The notes under the pieces are model-generated. The model saw nothing but the letters and a program-made list of their open reading frames with translations. It was not told the DNA's origin and did no database searches. A DNA stretch of 64,000 nt from assembly GCF_030272615.1 (NCBI RefSeq), contig NC_081412.1, forward strand, positions 97,715,796-97,779,795, written 5' to 3'. Of this stretch, positions 11,841 through 25,141 are shown piece after piece; the stretch's first letter is position 1, and each line of letters starts with the position of its first letter. The position numbers and the translations under genes were made by a program. Origin of the DNA: Cryptomeria japonica. Lineage: Eukaryota; Streptophyta; Pinopsida; Cupressales; Cupressaceae.

Positions 11841-14235
11841 TTGGCTGCTTTCCGAACAAGAATTGATAACTTAACACAACTACACATGTGTACAGTCTGT
11901 AAAGAAAAGTATGCTGGTATGCTAATGAGAACGAGTCAACCTGAGGTCATTTGCTCAAGATGCTATAATGAAAAGGGTGTTCACCGCTTCTCGATTGCAA
12001 ACAATATGGATCTCGGTGAAGAACCATTTGTTTTAAAATGATTTCACAAGTGGAAGAAATTCTTATAGCAAGGGTCACTCCTATTTTGCAAGTTAGCCAT
12101 GCTAGAGGTGGTCAATACAAATATAAAGGACACACTATAAATTTCCCGCAATACATTTCAGAAATAGCAACTTCTTTTCTACACAAATTGCAACATTTGG
12201 AAATAGTTATAGTTCGAGGAACAAATGTAGAAGGGAAAAATTATATTTTTTATGTAAATAGATTCCATGTTATGGATGCATTAAATTACAAAATCTAGCA
12301 TTACCAATACTACAATGATGTTATAATTGATTTCATGGCTACAAATTTATTGCTAGAAACATCTACTGATATATCAGATTTGTTGCATGGCTTTGAAGTT
12401 TGTGTTGATCAACCAACTATCTCGACAATTACAAAGGCACTATCTGATAATGATGGAGCTGAATTAGAGACCACATCATCATTTATTCTAGATCTACCAT
12501 GTTTAACACGTGAACTAGATGCCATTAAGAAAATATTGTAGCTAGATAATGACGAAAATAATGTAATAGCTTGGCCTAAAATAAATATCTCACCCATAAA
12601 TGAATGCAACACTGAAGGGTTGTTTGCTATGGCTTTCCTAACATTGTTTCCAAATGGATATGCACTCCCACTCCAACCAAGAACAAAACATGTTCATTTG
12701 CATGAATATGCTTTGCACTTAATTAAATATCATGACCAGAGATTTGGACAACGTGTATTATATTTACAATCTAATAATGAGAAATTGTTCACAAAAATCA
12801 CTTGTTGTTTTCATAAGGACCAATTTAGAAGACTCTTTCCCAACTACTTTCCAAACTTTGCATGAACAATTGCAAGCTACACCTTCTGATCAACTGCCAA
12901 ACCAATTGATGCATTTTGCAACTTCATTACGAGGTACTAGAGCTTATTGGAATAGATCTCGTAGAGACCTCACTACAATGATATACCAATTGGGAACACC
13001 TATGTTATTTTTCACATTAAGTTCAACTGATACAAAATGGCTAGATTTGCATAAATTGTTCCCAACAAACTCCTCTACAACTTTGCAATCGATAAAGAAA
13101 TAATTTATAGAAAATTTTGTCCACAATCCTCACATTACAACATTATTCTTACATTTCAGATTTACAATATTCCATGAGGAGGTTATAGAGAAACTTTTAA
13201 AATCAAAAGACCATTGGTACAAGTATGAATGGCAACATTGTGGCTCTGCACATGTACATGGTTTTTTGTGGTTGCCTAGTGCACCTGATATGGACAACAT
13301 AGATTGGTCTAATTATGATGAGGTGCAATCAGAAAAATCCTTCTTTGATAGGTATGTTTCATCTTGGAACCCTCGCAGCCAACTTGATCGAGACAACAGA
13401 CTCCATATCGACTCAATGTTTGATCCATGCATGGCTGATACAAACCAAATTCTATCTGCTAACCCTTATTTAGATTATGAGGAGCTACTTAATGTTGTGC
13501 ATCGGCATACAAAATGTTTTGAACTTGCTTGCTTGAAAAATAAAGGTTCCACATTGCATCATCGATATAGAGCTCCATGGCCCGAACAAGAAATTTCAAC
13601 ATTGATTATTGATAATGACCGCAAGCCATGCTATCAATCAATAAGAAATGACAATAGTTTAAATATTCACATCCTAATTATGATAGCAATATCACAAGAA
13701 AATGTTGAACCCGTTTGTTCCAAAAATTCCGTTCTGTAGTACATCTCCAAATATGCTTCAAAAATAGAACAAAAATTAGAAAGCTATGTTGACATGCTAA
13801 AAAAAATAGTCGCTACAACTAATGCTAAAGATACCATTTTATTAGCATATCAAAAACTCATGATGGGGATAGTTGTTGATCAAGACATTAGTGCACAAGA
13901 AACTTGCCATATGTTGCAAAGATACCATTGATTAGTTGTAGCCATCATTTTGTCTCCCTCAATGCTGGCAGGAAAATACTCCAGCGTGTTGCTAATCCAA
14001 ATGACAACACCAAACTTTTTATATCTTATATTTCTTCTTATATGGAAAGGCCTATTGAGTTAGAATATGTGTCATTGATACAATCAACACAACAATTTTC
14101 ATACAATAAGCAGTGCAAAAAATGAAAAATGGCAAAAAACTACAAAAGCAAGCAATTGTCAATATTTACCCTCAATTTAAATGCTCACCAAATGAGGATG
14201 ATGGCAACTTTGAAGTCTATTGTTGGAGTGAGTTG
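11841..14235 (+). pseudogene. Helitron Rep (Y2 replication initiator) portion, decayed
   Basis: This is the N-terminal half of a plant Helitron Rep/helicase, the rolling-circle transposase that nicks and joins single DNA strands. Visible in order are a zinc-finger segment (CTVC ... CSRCYNEK) with HRFSIANNMDLGE; SQVEEILIARVTPILQVSHA and GHTINFPQ; the Helitron_like_N region (FAMAFLTLFPNGYALPL, HDQRFGQ, LRGTRAYWNRSRRDL, LGTPMLFFTLSSTDTKW); the HUH metal-binding motif in WQHCGSAHVHGFLWL near 13240-13280; and the two-tyrosine motif YISKYASK at 13740-13763. A TAG directly precedes that motif, and frameshifts occur near 12035, 12300, 12760 and after 13880. The gene is dead but its catalytic motifs are still readable. 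It continues after the solo LTR at 15695. Confidence 0.9.
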
Positions 14236-15689
14236 TGTTGGCATATGTGTAGAGTTTGATGACATGTTGGGATTGTATCTTGTCATTGATGTCAATATGC
14301 TGAAGTATGAACCGGTATATGCAAAAAGTGAACTGGTATGATGGTATGAACCGGTATATGCAAAAAGTGAACTGGTATGTTGGAGTGTGAACTGGTATAT
14401 GCAAAGTTTGTATCAGGGTTTCATTTGATATGACTACCGATTGGTAGTCTTAGCTTCAAGGTTTCCGGTTGATGCATTCCAAATCTGTGTGATTCAACTG
14501 ACGACATCCTATGATGAGTTAGCATTGAAATGAAGATTAGAGCGCGCTACCACATCAGCCTTGTGCGTGTGAAGAATCTCCTTGAGGATCTTGCATGAAG
14601 AAGATTGATTCTATCTACCTCGGGAATGTGCAAAATATTAGTAAATGGTGGAGAGCGTGTGATGTGTTATCAGCTTCCAGAAGTGGTGAAAAATGGATGA
14701 TGGAGAACATCTTGAGATTTTTTCAAGATTGTTTTACCCTATGTAATGTGTTTAAACAGCCAGGATTAGACCAACTGTATTGTTAACCTAGATGCTTAGG
14801 GTTTTAGGTTTTGGCCACCGACCAAATTGTTGTTTATAAGGTCGATGATGATTTTTATTTGAAGTTGTTGGCAAATGAATGTATGTGAGCTAATTCTTGC
14901 TAGACCTAAGGAGTAAGCAGAGATTTGCAGAGTGTGATTGCAGATGTAAAGGAACTAAAGTGGATCTACCTTGGCATTAAGTGTTGTTAACAGATCAGTG
15001 TATTACTTGTTGACTTCTAACCATTTTAGCAGATGGAAAATCCCTTTACCGAGTAGCTTTAACAGGATTTTTGTAAATCCTTTAATAGGGTGACTCAAAA
15101 TCATTGAGTTCTTCAAATCCTCTTATAAGGTAACCTTTAATAGGGTTTTAACCTCTAACCAAGTATTTAGCCATCCCTTAACAGGGTGATCCCTAGCAGG
15201 ATTGGTTCCTAGAAGAACTAGTTGTAAAGTCTTTAACTAGACTAGGCTCCTAATAGAGCGAAATTCAGAAGAGTTCAAGAACAACTTGTGGGTATTCATC
15301 CCCACTGTGGTTTTTCCCAGTTGGGTTTCTACGTGAAAAATCAGTGTGTTATGTGTGATGCTTTTTCATGTGATGTTTTAGTGTTTTTTGTTAAGCGGTA
15401 ATGCAAGCTGATCCAATGGTCATTGTATTTCTAATGTATTACTTGCTTAAGCATATGGGTGAAGTTGACATAAGATATTAGGTTTTGAGAAGATCTAGAT
15501 GTTATCAGTTTATGTCTTTTACAGTCATACTGTGTTTTATCGATAGTGCCTTGATTTAGATTGGTGATATTGTTTACGAGTAAGTGCAGTCTTTGTAGTT
15601 TAACTTGTTGAAGAAGTTTTTGTCCATACTGATTCACCCCCCCCTCTCTCAGTATCTATTGGGTATTTATTGTTCATCATTATTCATCA
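14236..15689 (+). mobile_element. Solo LTR (family of the LTR at 62894)
   Basis: A 1454-bp LTR with TGTTGGCATATG at the left and ATTCATCA at the right, flanked by the perfect duplication AGTTG (14231-14235 and 15690-15694). No internal region or PBS follows it, so it is a solo LTR left by recombination. It carries GTCATTGATGTCAA near the left end, the C-run before CTCTCTCAGTATC near the right end, and TGTGGGTATTCATCCCC, shared with other LTRs here. The orientation is plus because the G/C-run side is PBS-proximal in the intact elements. Confidence 0.92.
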
Positions 15690-17445
15690 AGTTGCTCCTA
15701 TATAAACCCTTTTGTCATATTCCTATAGATATTGGAACATCAAGAGACTAGCTCATTACAAATTGGAAATTATTACACATGAATAGTTACTTGCATTGGC
15801 ATATAAATGGAATAGACAAAGATTGCACAACAAAAAATGATGCAAACTCAGATGATAATGATTTCTTGCATTCACAAAATATAGACCAGTATGAATGGGA
15901 GTACCTTTCACAAATGGGTGCTTTAAACAACTTCAACATGAATGACCTGCATATGCTAGGAAAACATGATTATGATATTAATTTTAATTGGAATGCCACT
16001 CAGCTCACCGGACAACTTGAGAATATTGTTGTTAACTTTATTTCCACAAAAAAATTAGAATTCCACCTTGGTCTTCACCAAACAACTTATTCTGATAGTA
16101 CTACTTTCCCATTGGTAGCCAAACAAAAACTTGTACTTGACATTATACTTTCCCATTATGCAAGTCATCAAAGCATTCCACCTCTCTGAATGATTATACA
16201 AGGGACTGCTGGCACTGGTAAATCCTACTTGATAGAATGCATTAGAAAAAAACTAAACCTTTCCCCTAATGTAAAGCATAATCCATTTCTTGTGCTCTCC
16301 CCAACGGGTGTTTCTGCATATAATATTCAAGCAACAACAATCCACGCTACCCTTCACGTCCCTATTAAAGATATTCAACCTTTGGCAGGGCATTCTTTAA
16401 TGTTGTTCCAAGAGAAATATAAAGAGTTACAATATATTATAATTGATGAAATGAGCTTTCTGGGTCCTGAATTGTTTTTGAAAATAGACAACAGATTACA
16501 TCAAGCATTTCCTTATAAATAACATGAACCCTTTGGAGGTATCTTAATAATCCTTGTAGGTGATTTGGGTTAGCTACCTCCTGTAATGGACAAACCTTTG
16601 TATGAATCACATTCTACAACACTTACATTATGGCGCTCTTTCACAACTATGGTTACATTGGATACCACATTTCGGCAGCAAGGTGCATCTGAAATCTAGC
16701 AATGATTACATGCAATCCTACACAAATTAGAAATGCCTCTGTACTCCAATCAGATTGGGATACTCTTATGTCTTGATCATCCACTAAATTGAGTGCTGAA
16801 GAAAACAAAAATTTTGACACTTAGATACATTTATTTGCAACAAATGCATCTGCCAAGCAGCACAACACTAAAATGTTAAAGCAATTGCACATGCCAATTG
16901 TGTTATGTGTTGCTCAAATAGCAAGGCAAACTAACATTTATTATGATAATGACAAATAACTCCCTTTTGAGATATTCTTTTGTCCAAATGAATAGGTAAT
17001 GTTAATCACTAATTTATGGATAGAGGTTGGTCTTGTCAATGGCTCATTAGGACAAATCAAAACCATTGTCTACAATGCAAATTCTAAACCTCCTAACTTG
17101 CCAAAGTATGCGGTTGTTCAATTCCAACATTATAGTGGGCCACATTGGGACAATGCGAATCCAAATTATGTTCCTATGCCTCCTATAAATTGAGGAAGTC
17201 ACACACAGCTCCCCCTTACAATGGCCTGGGCTATTACTATTCACAAATCCCAAGATCTCACTTTGGATAGAGAAATAATAGATATTGGGAAGATTGAAAA
17301 ATAAGGCCTCACATTTACTGCAATCTTGAGAGTCAAATCACTACAAGTTTTAAGAATTTATCCCGCTTTCAGTTTTGAAAGGTACTCAAAATTACAAAAC
17401 AATGCTTATACAAGTATCAGGAAAGAAAAAGAAACAAATTATTGG
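15690..17445 (+). pseudogene. Helitron Pif1-family helicase portion, decayed
   Basis: This is the C-terminal half of the same Helitron gene, which unwinds DNA during rolling-circle transposition. After a linker (LHMLGKHDYDINFNW ... KQKLVLDIILSHY) come the Walker A motif GTAGTGKS near 16205, Walker B IIIDEMSFLGPE near 16438, FGGILIILVGDLG, a TFRQQG motif near 16668, a C-terminal VGLVNGSLGQIK and the conserved AWAITIHKSQDLTLD near 17227. One frame holds from 15779 to 16522 with a stop at 16187, then stops at 16520 and 16573 and further frameshifts follow. No Helitron 3' hairpin plus CTRR end could be identified with confidence downstream. Confidence 0.9.
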
Positions 17446-20277
17446 ATCTCTCTGATAGAACTTCTTCCTCTGCTTCCATAAGTCCACTCTCCTTGGTATC
17501 ATCTTCACACTCTATCTTAAAAGCCAATTTTACTTCCTACTTGTCTATGATTTCCATATTTCTTGATTTAGGACATTGTGCAGGATGCCTCCTAGGAAAA
17601 AAAGAAAAAAATAGCTCACTCTAAATGCACCCTTTACATAGGTATATTTACATATACAGTATACAATTGTCTTTAACTTGTCTTCTACTTTTTCTTATTG
17701 GCTCGCCAACAACACCAGGTACGCTTCTCAACCATTTCACTTTCAGTTCTTCCATTTTATTTTAACCCTCTTCTCTATGTACTTGTAAGCTCTGCATCTG
17801 AAACAAGGTGTCCATTCTTTTCTTGTAGGTTCCATTCATCCTTGCGATTTCAAATACCTCTACAAGTAAATCCTCTTCTTCTTTACTAGTCCACATTTAT
17901 CTTTTATTTCAATCCTTGTTTTTCTTAACATTTTCCTTCTCATTCTTCGCTACCAAATTTCTAGATCATTATGTCATTTTCAGCATTAAACACATAGTTG
18001 CTTCCAAACATCCTTACTGTAACAACAACCTACCCAGGTAAGTACTTTTTTTTTCTCAAAAACTGGACATTTTGTAAAATTCCAAAACTTAATGTTCTTT
18101 GCACTTCCACTTCCCTCTTCTCTTGCTCGTTATTGCATCCTTTACAATACACAAAATTCCCTTCTTTTCTATTTTCCTCAGCTCTAAAGACATACATAGA
18201 TGTTTACAACATTGCACATTTGTACTACATACATTCTTGGTTCCATAGTTTTGATAGCAAAAATATTTTTCCTGTCCTTTCTTTTGATACATAGACCAAC
18301 ATTGAAGCTCCCACTGCCATAGTTAGGTATTTCACTAATATTAAATGTTTGCTTCTCTTAACATGCCAATTTTAGATTGAACAATTAAAGTGCCCTATTT
18401 TTTGCATGCATTAACTTTCTTCTTTGTTTTAAATCATATCTATATCAAAAAATTTAATCAACATATTATTCATTGTTTAATGACTGACTGTCCTTTTCTC
18501 TATACCATGTGCATTTGTAATTAGGAGTTAGATACATTTTTTTCCTTGTCGTATATGCCAACTATTTTTTACAATTTTCTATTACAAATCTCTCAAACTA
18601 ACAAGAAACTCATCAAAGGTTTGACATCCATTCATCTATTTCAAGTCCATATACAGTTCTTCCATTTTATTTTAACTCTCTTCTTTCTATACTTATATGC
18701 TTTGCATCTCAAACAAGGTGTCCAATCTTATATTCTAGCTTCCATTCATCCTTGCAATTTCAACTGTCACTACAAATAAATTCCCTTTGTTTCTATTTTC
18801 CTGAATATACAAATATATGTAAATGTTTACAACATTGCACAATTGTATTACATGCATTCTTCGATCCACATCTCTGACAATAAAACTATTGTTCCTATCC
18901 TTGCTTTTAATACACAGACCAACGTTAAAGCTCCTGATGTCGCAATTAGGTATTTCACTAATAGTAAATTGAACAATTGCAACACCCTTTTTTTGATGCA
19001 TTAACTTGCTTCTTTCTTTCAAATCATACCTATATCGAAAAAATTTAATTAGCACGTTGTTCACATTTTAATGACCTTCTATCCTTTTCTATGTTGAATG
19101 TCTTATTGTAAGTAGGAGTTAGAGATACTTTTTTGTCTAACAAGAAACTCACCGAACGCTGCACATCCATTCATCCATTTCAGGCCTGTATACCTCAATC
19201 ATTGGTTTTTTTTGAACTTCATTATTTACCATCCATTTTCTCTAAATAAAATTGCTTGGCTGTTTTGTTTGTTTGTTTTTACAGTGCACTAATGAATGTT
19301 TGTAACACTACACATAATTCTAAAGAAGTATACTCTTCTTCATGGTTGTCTGCTTCCTCAAGTCTACTACACCAATAATCATGCATATTACTTGATTGTA
19401 GTACACTTCTCTTCTTCCCTTTTTTTGGTTCTTCCACAATATACGCTCTTTGAATCCTCACTTGTATTTTCATTTCATTCCTTTAGATACTATGGACAAC
19501 ATTACATTCCACACACGCTCTTCTACAAAGGGATTTGTCTGCATTTCAAATTTGTATTTCCCACTACTTGTTCAGAAAACTTTTCAATTCAATACAAATA
19601 CTAATTTAAATACATTATTCTCTACATTTATGCTACTCTATGCATAAATGCATTTCTCTACTTCATTTTTACAAGAACTTTTCCTATCGGCTTCTCGTTG
19701 CATGCACATAGCTTGCAACTGCTAGTAATAGTGGAGCCATTTTGTGGTTCAAAGAGCATCGATATTTTGCATTGGGCCACTATACATACATTGGTTTGAT
19801 ACAACTAACTTCAGTGTCATCAACGTGACAATAATAAGGATTGTTGATTTATATTGAGAAGCCAATATTTAATATTAGCATGATAAATTGGAGCAATATT
19901 GAAGGTAATAATCATATTTAAAATTGGAGCGTTATACATCAAGCAATATAAAAAGCAGCTTGTAGGCAGCAAAATTAATTTTTTTCAAGTGAGAGCTATC
20001 AATTGTGAATAGCATATGAATGAGACATGCAACTTTCTCTGGTTGTTATAGTTTTGTTTGGACAATGTTGGTTAATTGTCAACAACTTACAAGATCTCTA
20101 CTGGTCATTCTCATCCATTCAAGTTCTTTTGCTTTAGATTATAAGCTATTTTTCAGATTTTCCATAGTTTTCTTTGTTTGTTCACTTGGCAATTTTGATA
20201 TTTGAGAATAGTAAAATTCTCTATTTTGTGGGATGTCTTTTTTTTGCAAATTCATCCTTTCGTGCTATTATCCATCA
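17446..20277. repeat. Pyrimidine-rich region with diverged direct repeats
   Basis: No protein motif is recognised. A segment at about 17735-18340 recurs, diverged, at about 18655-18975. Landmarks are TTCCATTTTATTTTAAC, CAAACAAGGTGTCCA, TTCCATTCATCCTTGC, TCTATTTTCCT, GTTTACAACATTGCACA and TTAGGTATTTCACTAATA. A partial third echo (AACAAGAAACTCAC, ACATCCATTCATCCATTTCA) lies near 19140-19185. The block directly follows the Helitron helicase and could be part of its 3' non-coding region or a nested repeat. Confidence 0.55.
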
Positions 20278-23200
20278 TGGCAGACTCGAGGATTGAATTG
20301 TTGGAAAAGGAAAACCATGAGTTGCGACAATTACTCAATCTACATAATGTTTCTATTTCTTCTTCTTCAAGTTCATCTTCTACCAAACATGAGGACAAAT
20401 GTAGTACCCCTGCTCTAATCAGATTTTTAAACTTGGTTTGACCTTGGTTGACTTTTAAGTGGCTTTCTTGAATGGTTGATTTACCATGTGATGTTATAGT
20501 CAGGTATTATGCTTAGTGTGTGTACCATAAATGTTGATTTTGCATCGATTCTTATGTATTATTAGTTGTTCTTTTGATTTGTGTTATTAACCCTGGGCTT
20601 ACACTTTCATTGAATATATATGTATGCATGTGTGGTTCATTGTTGTAGGAGATTGCAGGTACAATACCACAGAGGTACAAGGTTCTATCTCCACCTAGCT
20701 TCGCAGGTCTGAGTGTACCTTTTGGTCCAAAGGAAGTGGATTAGGTATTCATAAGACCCTATGTTTTACCCTAGTTGTGCTCAAGTGAGCATCATTAGTC
20801 GTCTGTCAGTTTCCCCTTTGGTTGGATATGTTGGTCATGTATTTGTTTGGTTTTCTTGAGTTGCGTGTTGTGATTTGGTAAAAATTTATTATTAAATTAT
20901 GAGTATTTAATTAGATTAAATGTATTTTTATACATTCATAAAGTAAAGGGACTAAATTAAATATGACCCCTTTGTGTGATTAATCAATAATTAGATTGTT
21001 TAATTTATATTTGTTGAAAGTTTGGCTAAATGGTTATTTTTAATTGATGAATTAATCAAGTATATGCATTTTGAAAGAAAAGGTTAAATAGAATTGGAAA
21101 ATTATTATCCATGACCCTCATTGACATTTTGGAAAGAGAAATGTTAGTTTTAATTTATTTGAGAAAATCAATTTTGGGAAGAAAAACAAATAAAGAAAAT
21201 CAATTTTTGGATATTAAGTTTTCTTTTATAATTAAATAGTTTTTTAAATATTATTTTTTAATTATTAATTATTAATTAATGTATATATAATTAATTGGTA
21301 ATTAATATATATTAATTAATATTTAATTTATATATTTTTTAATACATGCAAGGAAATATATTCTGGTTTAAAAATAAATTAGATTAGATATTTCAATTTT
21401 GGAAAAGGAAAAATATTATTTTATTTGGAAAAATAATTATCGATTTTAGTTTTTAAATTTATATTTTCATATATCAGAAAGTATATAGTTGATTTTGGAA
21501 AAGATGAGTTTGGATTATTAGAATAGATATAGTTGGAAATTTAATGATATCTTCATTTTAGAGAAATCAATGGATTAATTTATATTTTTCTATGTATTGG
21601 AAAGTAGGCAAAATTATATAGTTATAATTTGGAGATAATTTATCAAGAAATGGTGATTTTTCAAATGTAATTTAAAAATTTAGATCAATTAGAAAACTTG
21701 ATCGATTTGTATTTTTAGCGATATGGAAAAATGATTGTCATTATAGATTAATGTTAATGCGTGTTTTATTTTTTGTATTCACATTTGATTTAAAAAATGA
21801 CAAGTCCTTGATTGTGAGTGTTGGATATTGTCATGTGGTTATTTTGTAACTAGTTATGTCCTTGATCTCGAGTATCGACTATTTTCATGTGATTGTTTTG
21901 TATCTAGTCATGTCCTTAAATATGAGTGTTTGATGTTGTTGTGTGGTTGACTATAGTTGGTCATGTCTCTAGTCAGAGAATCGTCAGTCAATACACCTAG
22001 TGTGAGGAATGGTTTGGCCAAGTGGGTATTCCTACTGTATTAAACTTTGTATCCTAGTCCTTGTGTTTACCTTGGTTTCGATATTTTGTCTATTTTGTGG
22101 TCAAGTATCATATGGGAGAGTGTCTTTCGAGTGGGGGCCATGCCCAAAGTGGTAGCATGGTAACCCATTGAAAGTATGTCTAAATAAGTGAAAACTTAAT
22201 AGTATATTAGGGAGTTTAGTATATGAAAACACTAAGTAAGATAATTGTACCTCACGCATGGGATGCATGCTAGTACAGACTCAGAATGCACTGAGAAGGC
22301 CTGAAATGGAAAACCAACAACCTTGTCTTCATGAAAGGATGTGTTGGGTCCACATGAGACTTGGATGGTGCCGGAGGTTCGGAAGAGGTTTCTAGGGTAA
22401 CCCTACCAAGTTATGTGATGGCACTCATCCCTTATGTTCACTAGTGTGCAGTTTGTGTTGTCTTTGCTAGGAGCACTATTGTGGAGTCACATGTGGTTGT
22501 TATGCCTTTGAGAGTACCTAATATTCATGATATACCATGGGTTGCTTATGATGGGTTGCGAGGACTTAGTTTCATTGGTCCTCCAGTTGTTCTTTTGTAT
22601 TTTCTCCTTATCATGTTTCAGATGGATCCTCTTTCTTCTTCTTGGATCATTCATGTATCTTTTGGACCGATGTGGTCATATGTTCTATTTGTTTATGTAC
22701 ACCTTATTGGTCGGATGTAGTTTATGTGAACCTTATGTATTCTTCACCCTATTATTTATTAGAGGGGTCTTGTAGTTGAGCAGACCCGGAGATGTAGCCC
22801 ATTAGGGGTGAACTCCGATATCAATTTGGTGTTATGTGGTGTTTGTGCTTATCTGGTTCCTTTCTAATTTGGATGAATGAATGTCATGATTAAAATGTAT
22901 AATATGGATTAGATGATATCAATCTTAAATGCATGTATGAAGTTATCTTATTAGATGTAGTTATTTGGATCATGAAGAATGTAGGTTTAGTATAATGCAA
23001 AGTATTCATCATCTTTCTATCCAAATAAAGTATGTATGGAAAATTAAAGTATGGCATATGTTTTAATTTAAGAATGGATGTAATGTATGGTTAAATTGCA
23101 TGAATGAACTTAATCATATAATCTATATTTTTAACCTATCGAATAAATATAACCATTGTTTAAGTATAATTATGTTATTAAGTTTAATCAACTTAATTGG

Positions 23201-24206
23201 ATTAATTAGCGTGAGTTGAGTTAGTAATGAGCCAAGTAATCACGTTGGGAAACCCTTTAGGATTTAGTTAAGTCTTCCATTGTGTAATCTGAACTTAATG
23301 TTAACTCAATGTATCATCATACTGTTTTAACTTTTTTTTAAAATATATATTTTCACTCTAATCTTGTGTTTTAGTTTTATCCCTTCGGGGTTTCTTGGCG
23401 GGGCATTACAACAAATCTTTTGATTTCAAAGAAGTGTGTTATGCCTTCATTACCACTCATGCCCTTAGGAACATTGGTTGGATTTTTTATTCTGATGCAT
23501 CATAACACATTTCCAATTTAGTTGACAACAGTATTCTAGGTTCTCTAGGTGCCCCACCATATCATGAGCTCTTAACTGCAAGCAACTAGCATGTACAAGT
23601 TCCTTTTGTAGGTGATGTTGCCTTGGGTACCAGAGTTGTGCATAATGTTTTTCATTTTTATATGATAGAACACAATCTACTTTCAATTTAATAGCTTACA
23701 TAGGATAGCAAAATAGTTGAGTTAACTATAGATGCAACTTACATTTATGATGCAAATGGTGCTTTCCTTGCAATGGGTATACTTTTAACTTCGTTGAGGA
23801 TGATGATGAGTCTTATATTCCTTTGACTCATCCATCTAGTATGAGGAGTAATAGAGTTCCTCCTAATGGTTTTGTGGATCTTCTAATGACTCCTTCATTT
23901 TGTGCTACATCAGAGTTGAAAGTTGACATGGATTTCAAGAATTCAACACAACAAGAGTTATTTGGGTTTTCAGATTTGGGGTTTCAGGATGGTTTCATTT
24001 TAGGCCTTTCAGACTTGGCCTCTCATTCCTCTACTTCAGATTTGAAGGATATGATTGGGGAGGTATCTCTTCTCTTTGTATATTTTATATTGGCAGATGT
24101 TCTTGAGTCTCTTTCATTTTTTGTTTCTTCCTTGATTGAATATTTTTCCAACTTTTTGAGACATTTGTGGAGGCATTTGACTCTACTTCCAAGCTTTCAT
24201 TGTTGA
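20278..24206 (+). pseudogene. Decayed ORF of unknown family, split by the solo LTR at 20400-23410
   Basis: An ATG at 20278 opens MADSRIELLEKENHELRQLL, a short heptad-like stretch, then a serine run. If the solo LTR and one copy of its ACAAA duplication are removed, the frame continues from 20399 into SFDFKEVCYAFITTHALRN and on to VALGTRVVHNVFHF near 23650, with a few in-frame stops. A shift near 23775 leads into VEDDDESYIPLTHPSSMRSN and on to about 24206. Restoration of a long frame across the insertion argues that this was coding before the LTR arrived. I do not recognise the protein. The LTR-like sequence starting at 24696 suggests it belonged to a retroelement. Confidence 0.5.
20400..23410. 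mobile_element. 3-kb solo LTR, probably Ty3/gypsy
   Basis: The ends are TGTAGTACCCC and GGGGCATTACA, which are imperfect inverted copies, flanked by the exact duplication ACAAA (20395-20399 and 23411-23415). Such TGTA(A/G)nACCCC termini resemble LTRs of plant Tekay/Del-type chromoviruses. The 3011-bp interior is AT-rich, has no protein motif, PBS or PPT that I can find, and holds short spurious ORFs near 22481-22775. A solo LTR is the simplest reading. A non-LTR insertion with inverted ends is less likely. Confidence 0.75.
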
Positions 24207-24695
24207 GAATTATTTCTTCTCATGACATTATGGATATGGAGTTTCTTCTACATACACTATTGGATTTCTTTTTTCCTAAGGGGAGACATGTTGTTTGTCA
24301 CCATTGGATGCTTTATTGGCCTCAAACATACTTTTGTGGTTTTGATGACACTTCATTATGGGGATGGGGGGGAAGGGCAATGTTGTGTTTATATTTCCTT
24401 TCATTAGAGGGGTGTTTGTATTATAATCTTATGATGGATGTGGTTCTTGGGGGTATTGATGTGAGACCTTCATACATCACATGATCTATCACTTGTATAT
24501 CTTTTTTAAATTGGAAAGGAGTTGTGTTCCATGAGGTTTTCCCCTTTCTCCATTTGTGAGAGATTGGTTCCATGATCAGTTGTGTGTGAGTAGCTAACAT
24601 GGCCTAGTTGTCGAGACTCAAATATTTTATCTTCATAATTAGTCTTGCATCATTTACATAATAATTTTTCTCCTTAATTTTTACTTAAGGTGGAG
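24207..24695. other. Unrecognised sequence ending in a polypurine tract
   Basis: ORF fragments (24167-24484) with no recognised domain are followed by non-coding sequence ending CTTAAGGTGGAG just before an LTR-like TGTTGGTGTGAA. That purine tract looks like a PPT of a plus-strand element whose body is the decayed ORF upstream. Confidence 0.45.
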
Positions 24696-25141
24696 TGTTG
24701 GTGTGAATAAGGATATTTCCTAACTAATTATTGATTAGAACATATTCACACATGTTAAGTTTTCTTAGGATATCTTAGTTGTCACATGACATAGTCATTT
24801 AATATTGTTCATGTTAATTATCTTAGGTGCCATCATATTAGTTTTATGCATTTAATTTTGTTAGGGTATAGTTTAAAGTACTCTCTCCTCATTTGCCTAT
24901 GTAAGCAAGATCATTTGTACATTGTAACATATCAATTCATAGAAAGTTCTTGTCTATCATTTCATTCCAATCTCCATTTTTTTTCATTTCTCAAGTTATA
25001 GTATTCTCATGTTTCTAGTTGGATAGTTTCTTGGTTGGTCCATTGAAGTATGCATAGCTTAATCGACTCATAATTTCACTAGCATAATGACAGTAATCAA
25101 ACACCACAAAATCTTAGCCAACTCCTTAGTAAATTTATCTT
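24696..25141 (+). repeat. Putative LTR start (partial or solo)
   Basis: Begins TGTTGGTGTGAATAAGG right after a PPT-like tract. It carries a promoter-like stretch, TGCCTATGTAAGCAAG followed by CATTGTAACATATCAATTCA, of the type seen in copia LTRs. The right end cannot be fixed: the gypsy-type LTR of element C begins at 25142. No second copy is present in the window. Confidence 0.45.

Noticed and set aside
11600-11887. Opposed 84- and 95-codon ORFs before the Helitron zinc finger
   Set aside because: They overlap on opposite strands, show no motif, and at most one could be an N-terminal extension of the Helitron gene.
17446-17640. Helitron 3' terminus (hairpin plus CTRR) after the helicase
   Set aside because: CTRR words are too common in this AT-rich sequence and no convincing GC hairpin directly precedes one.
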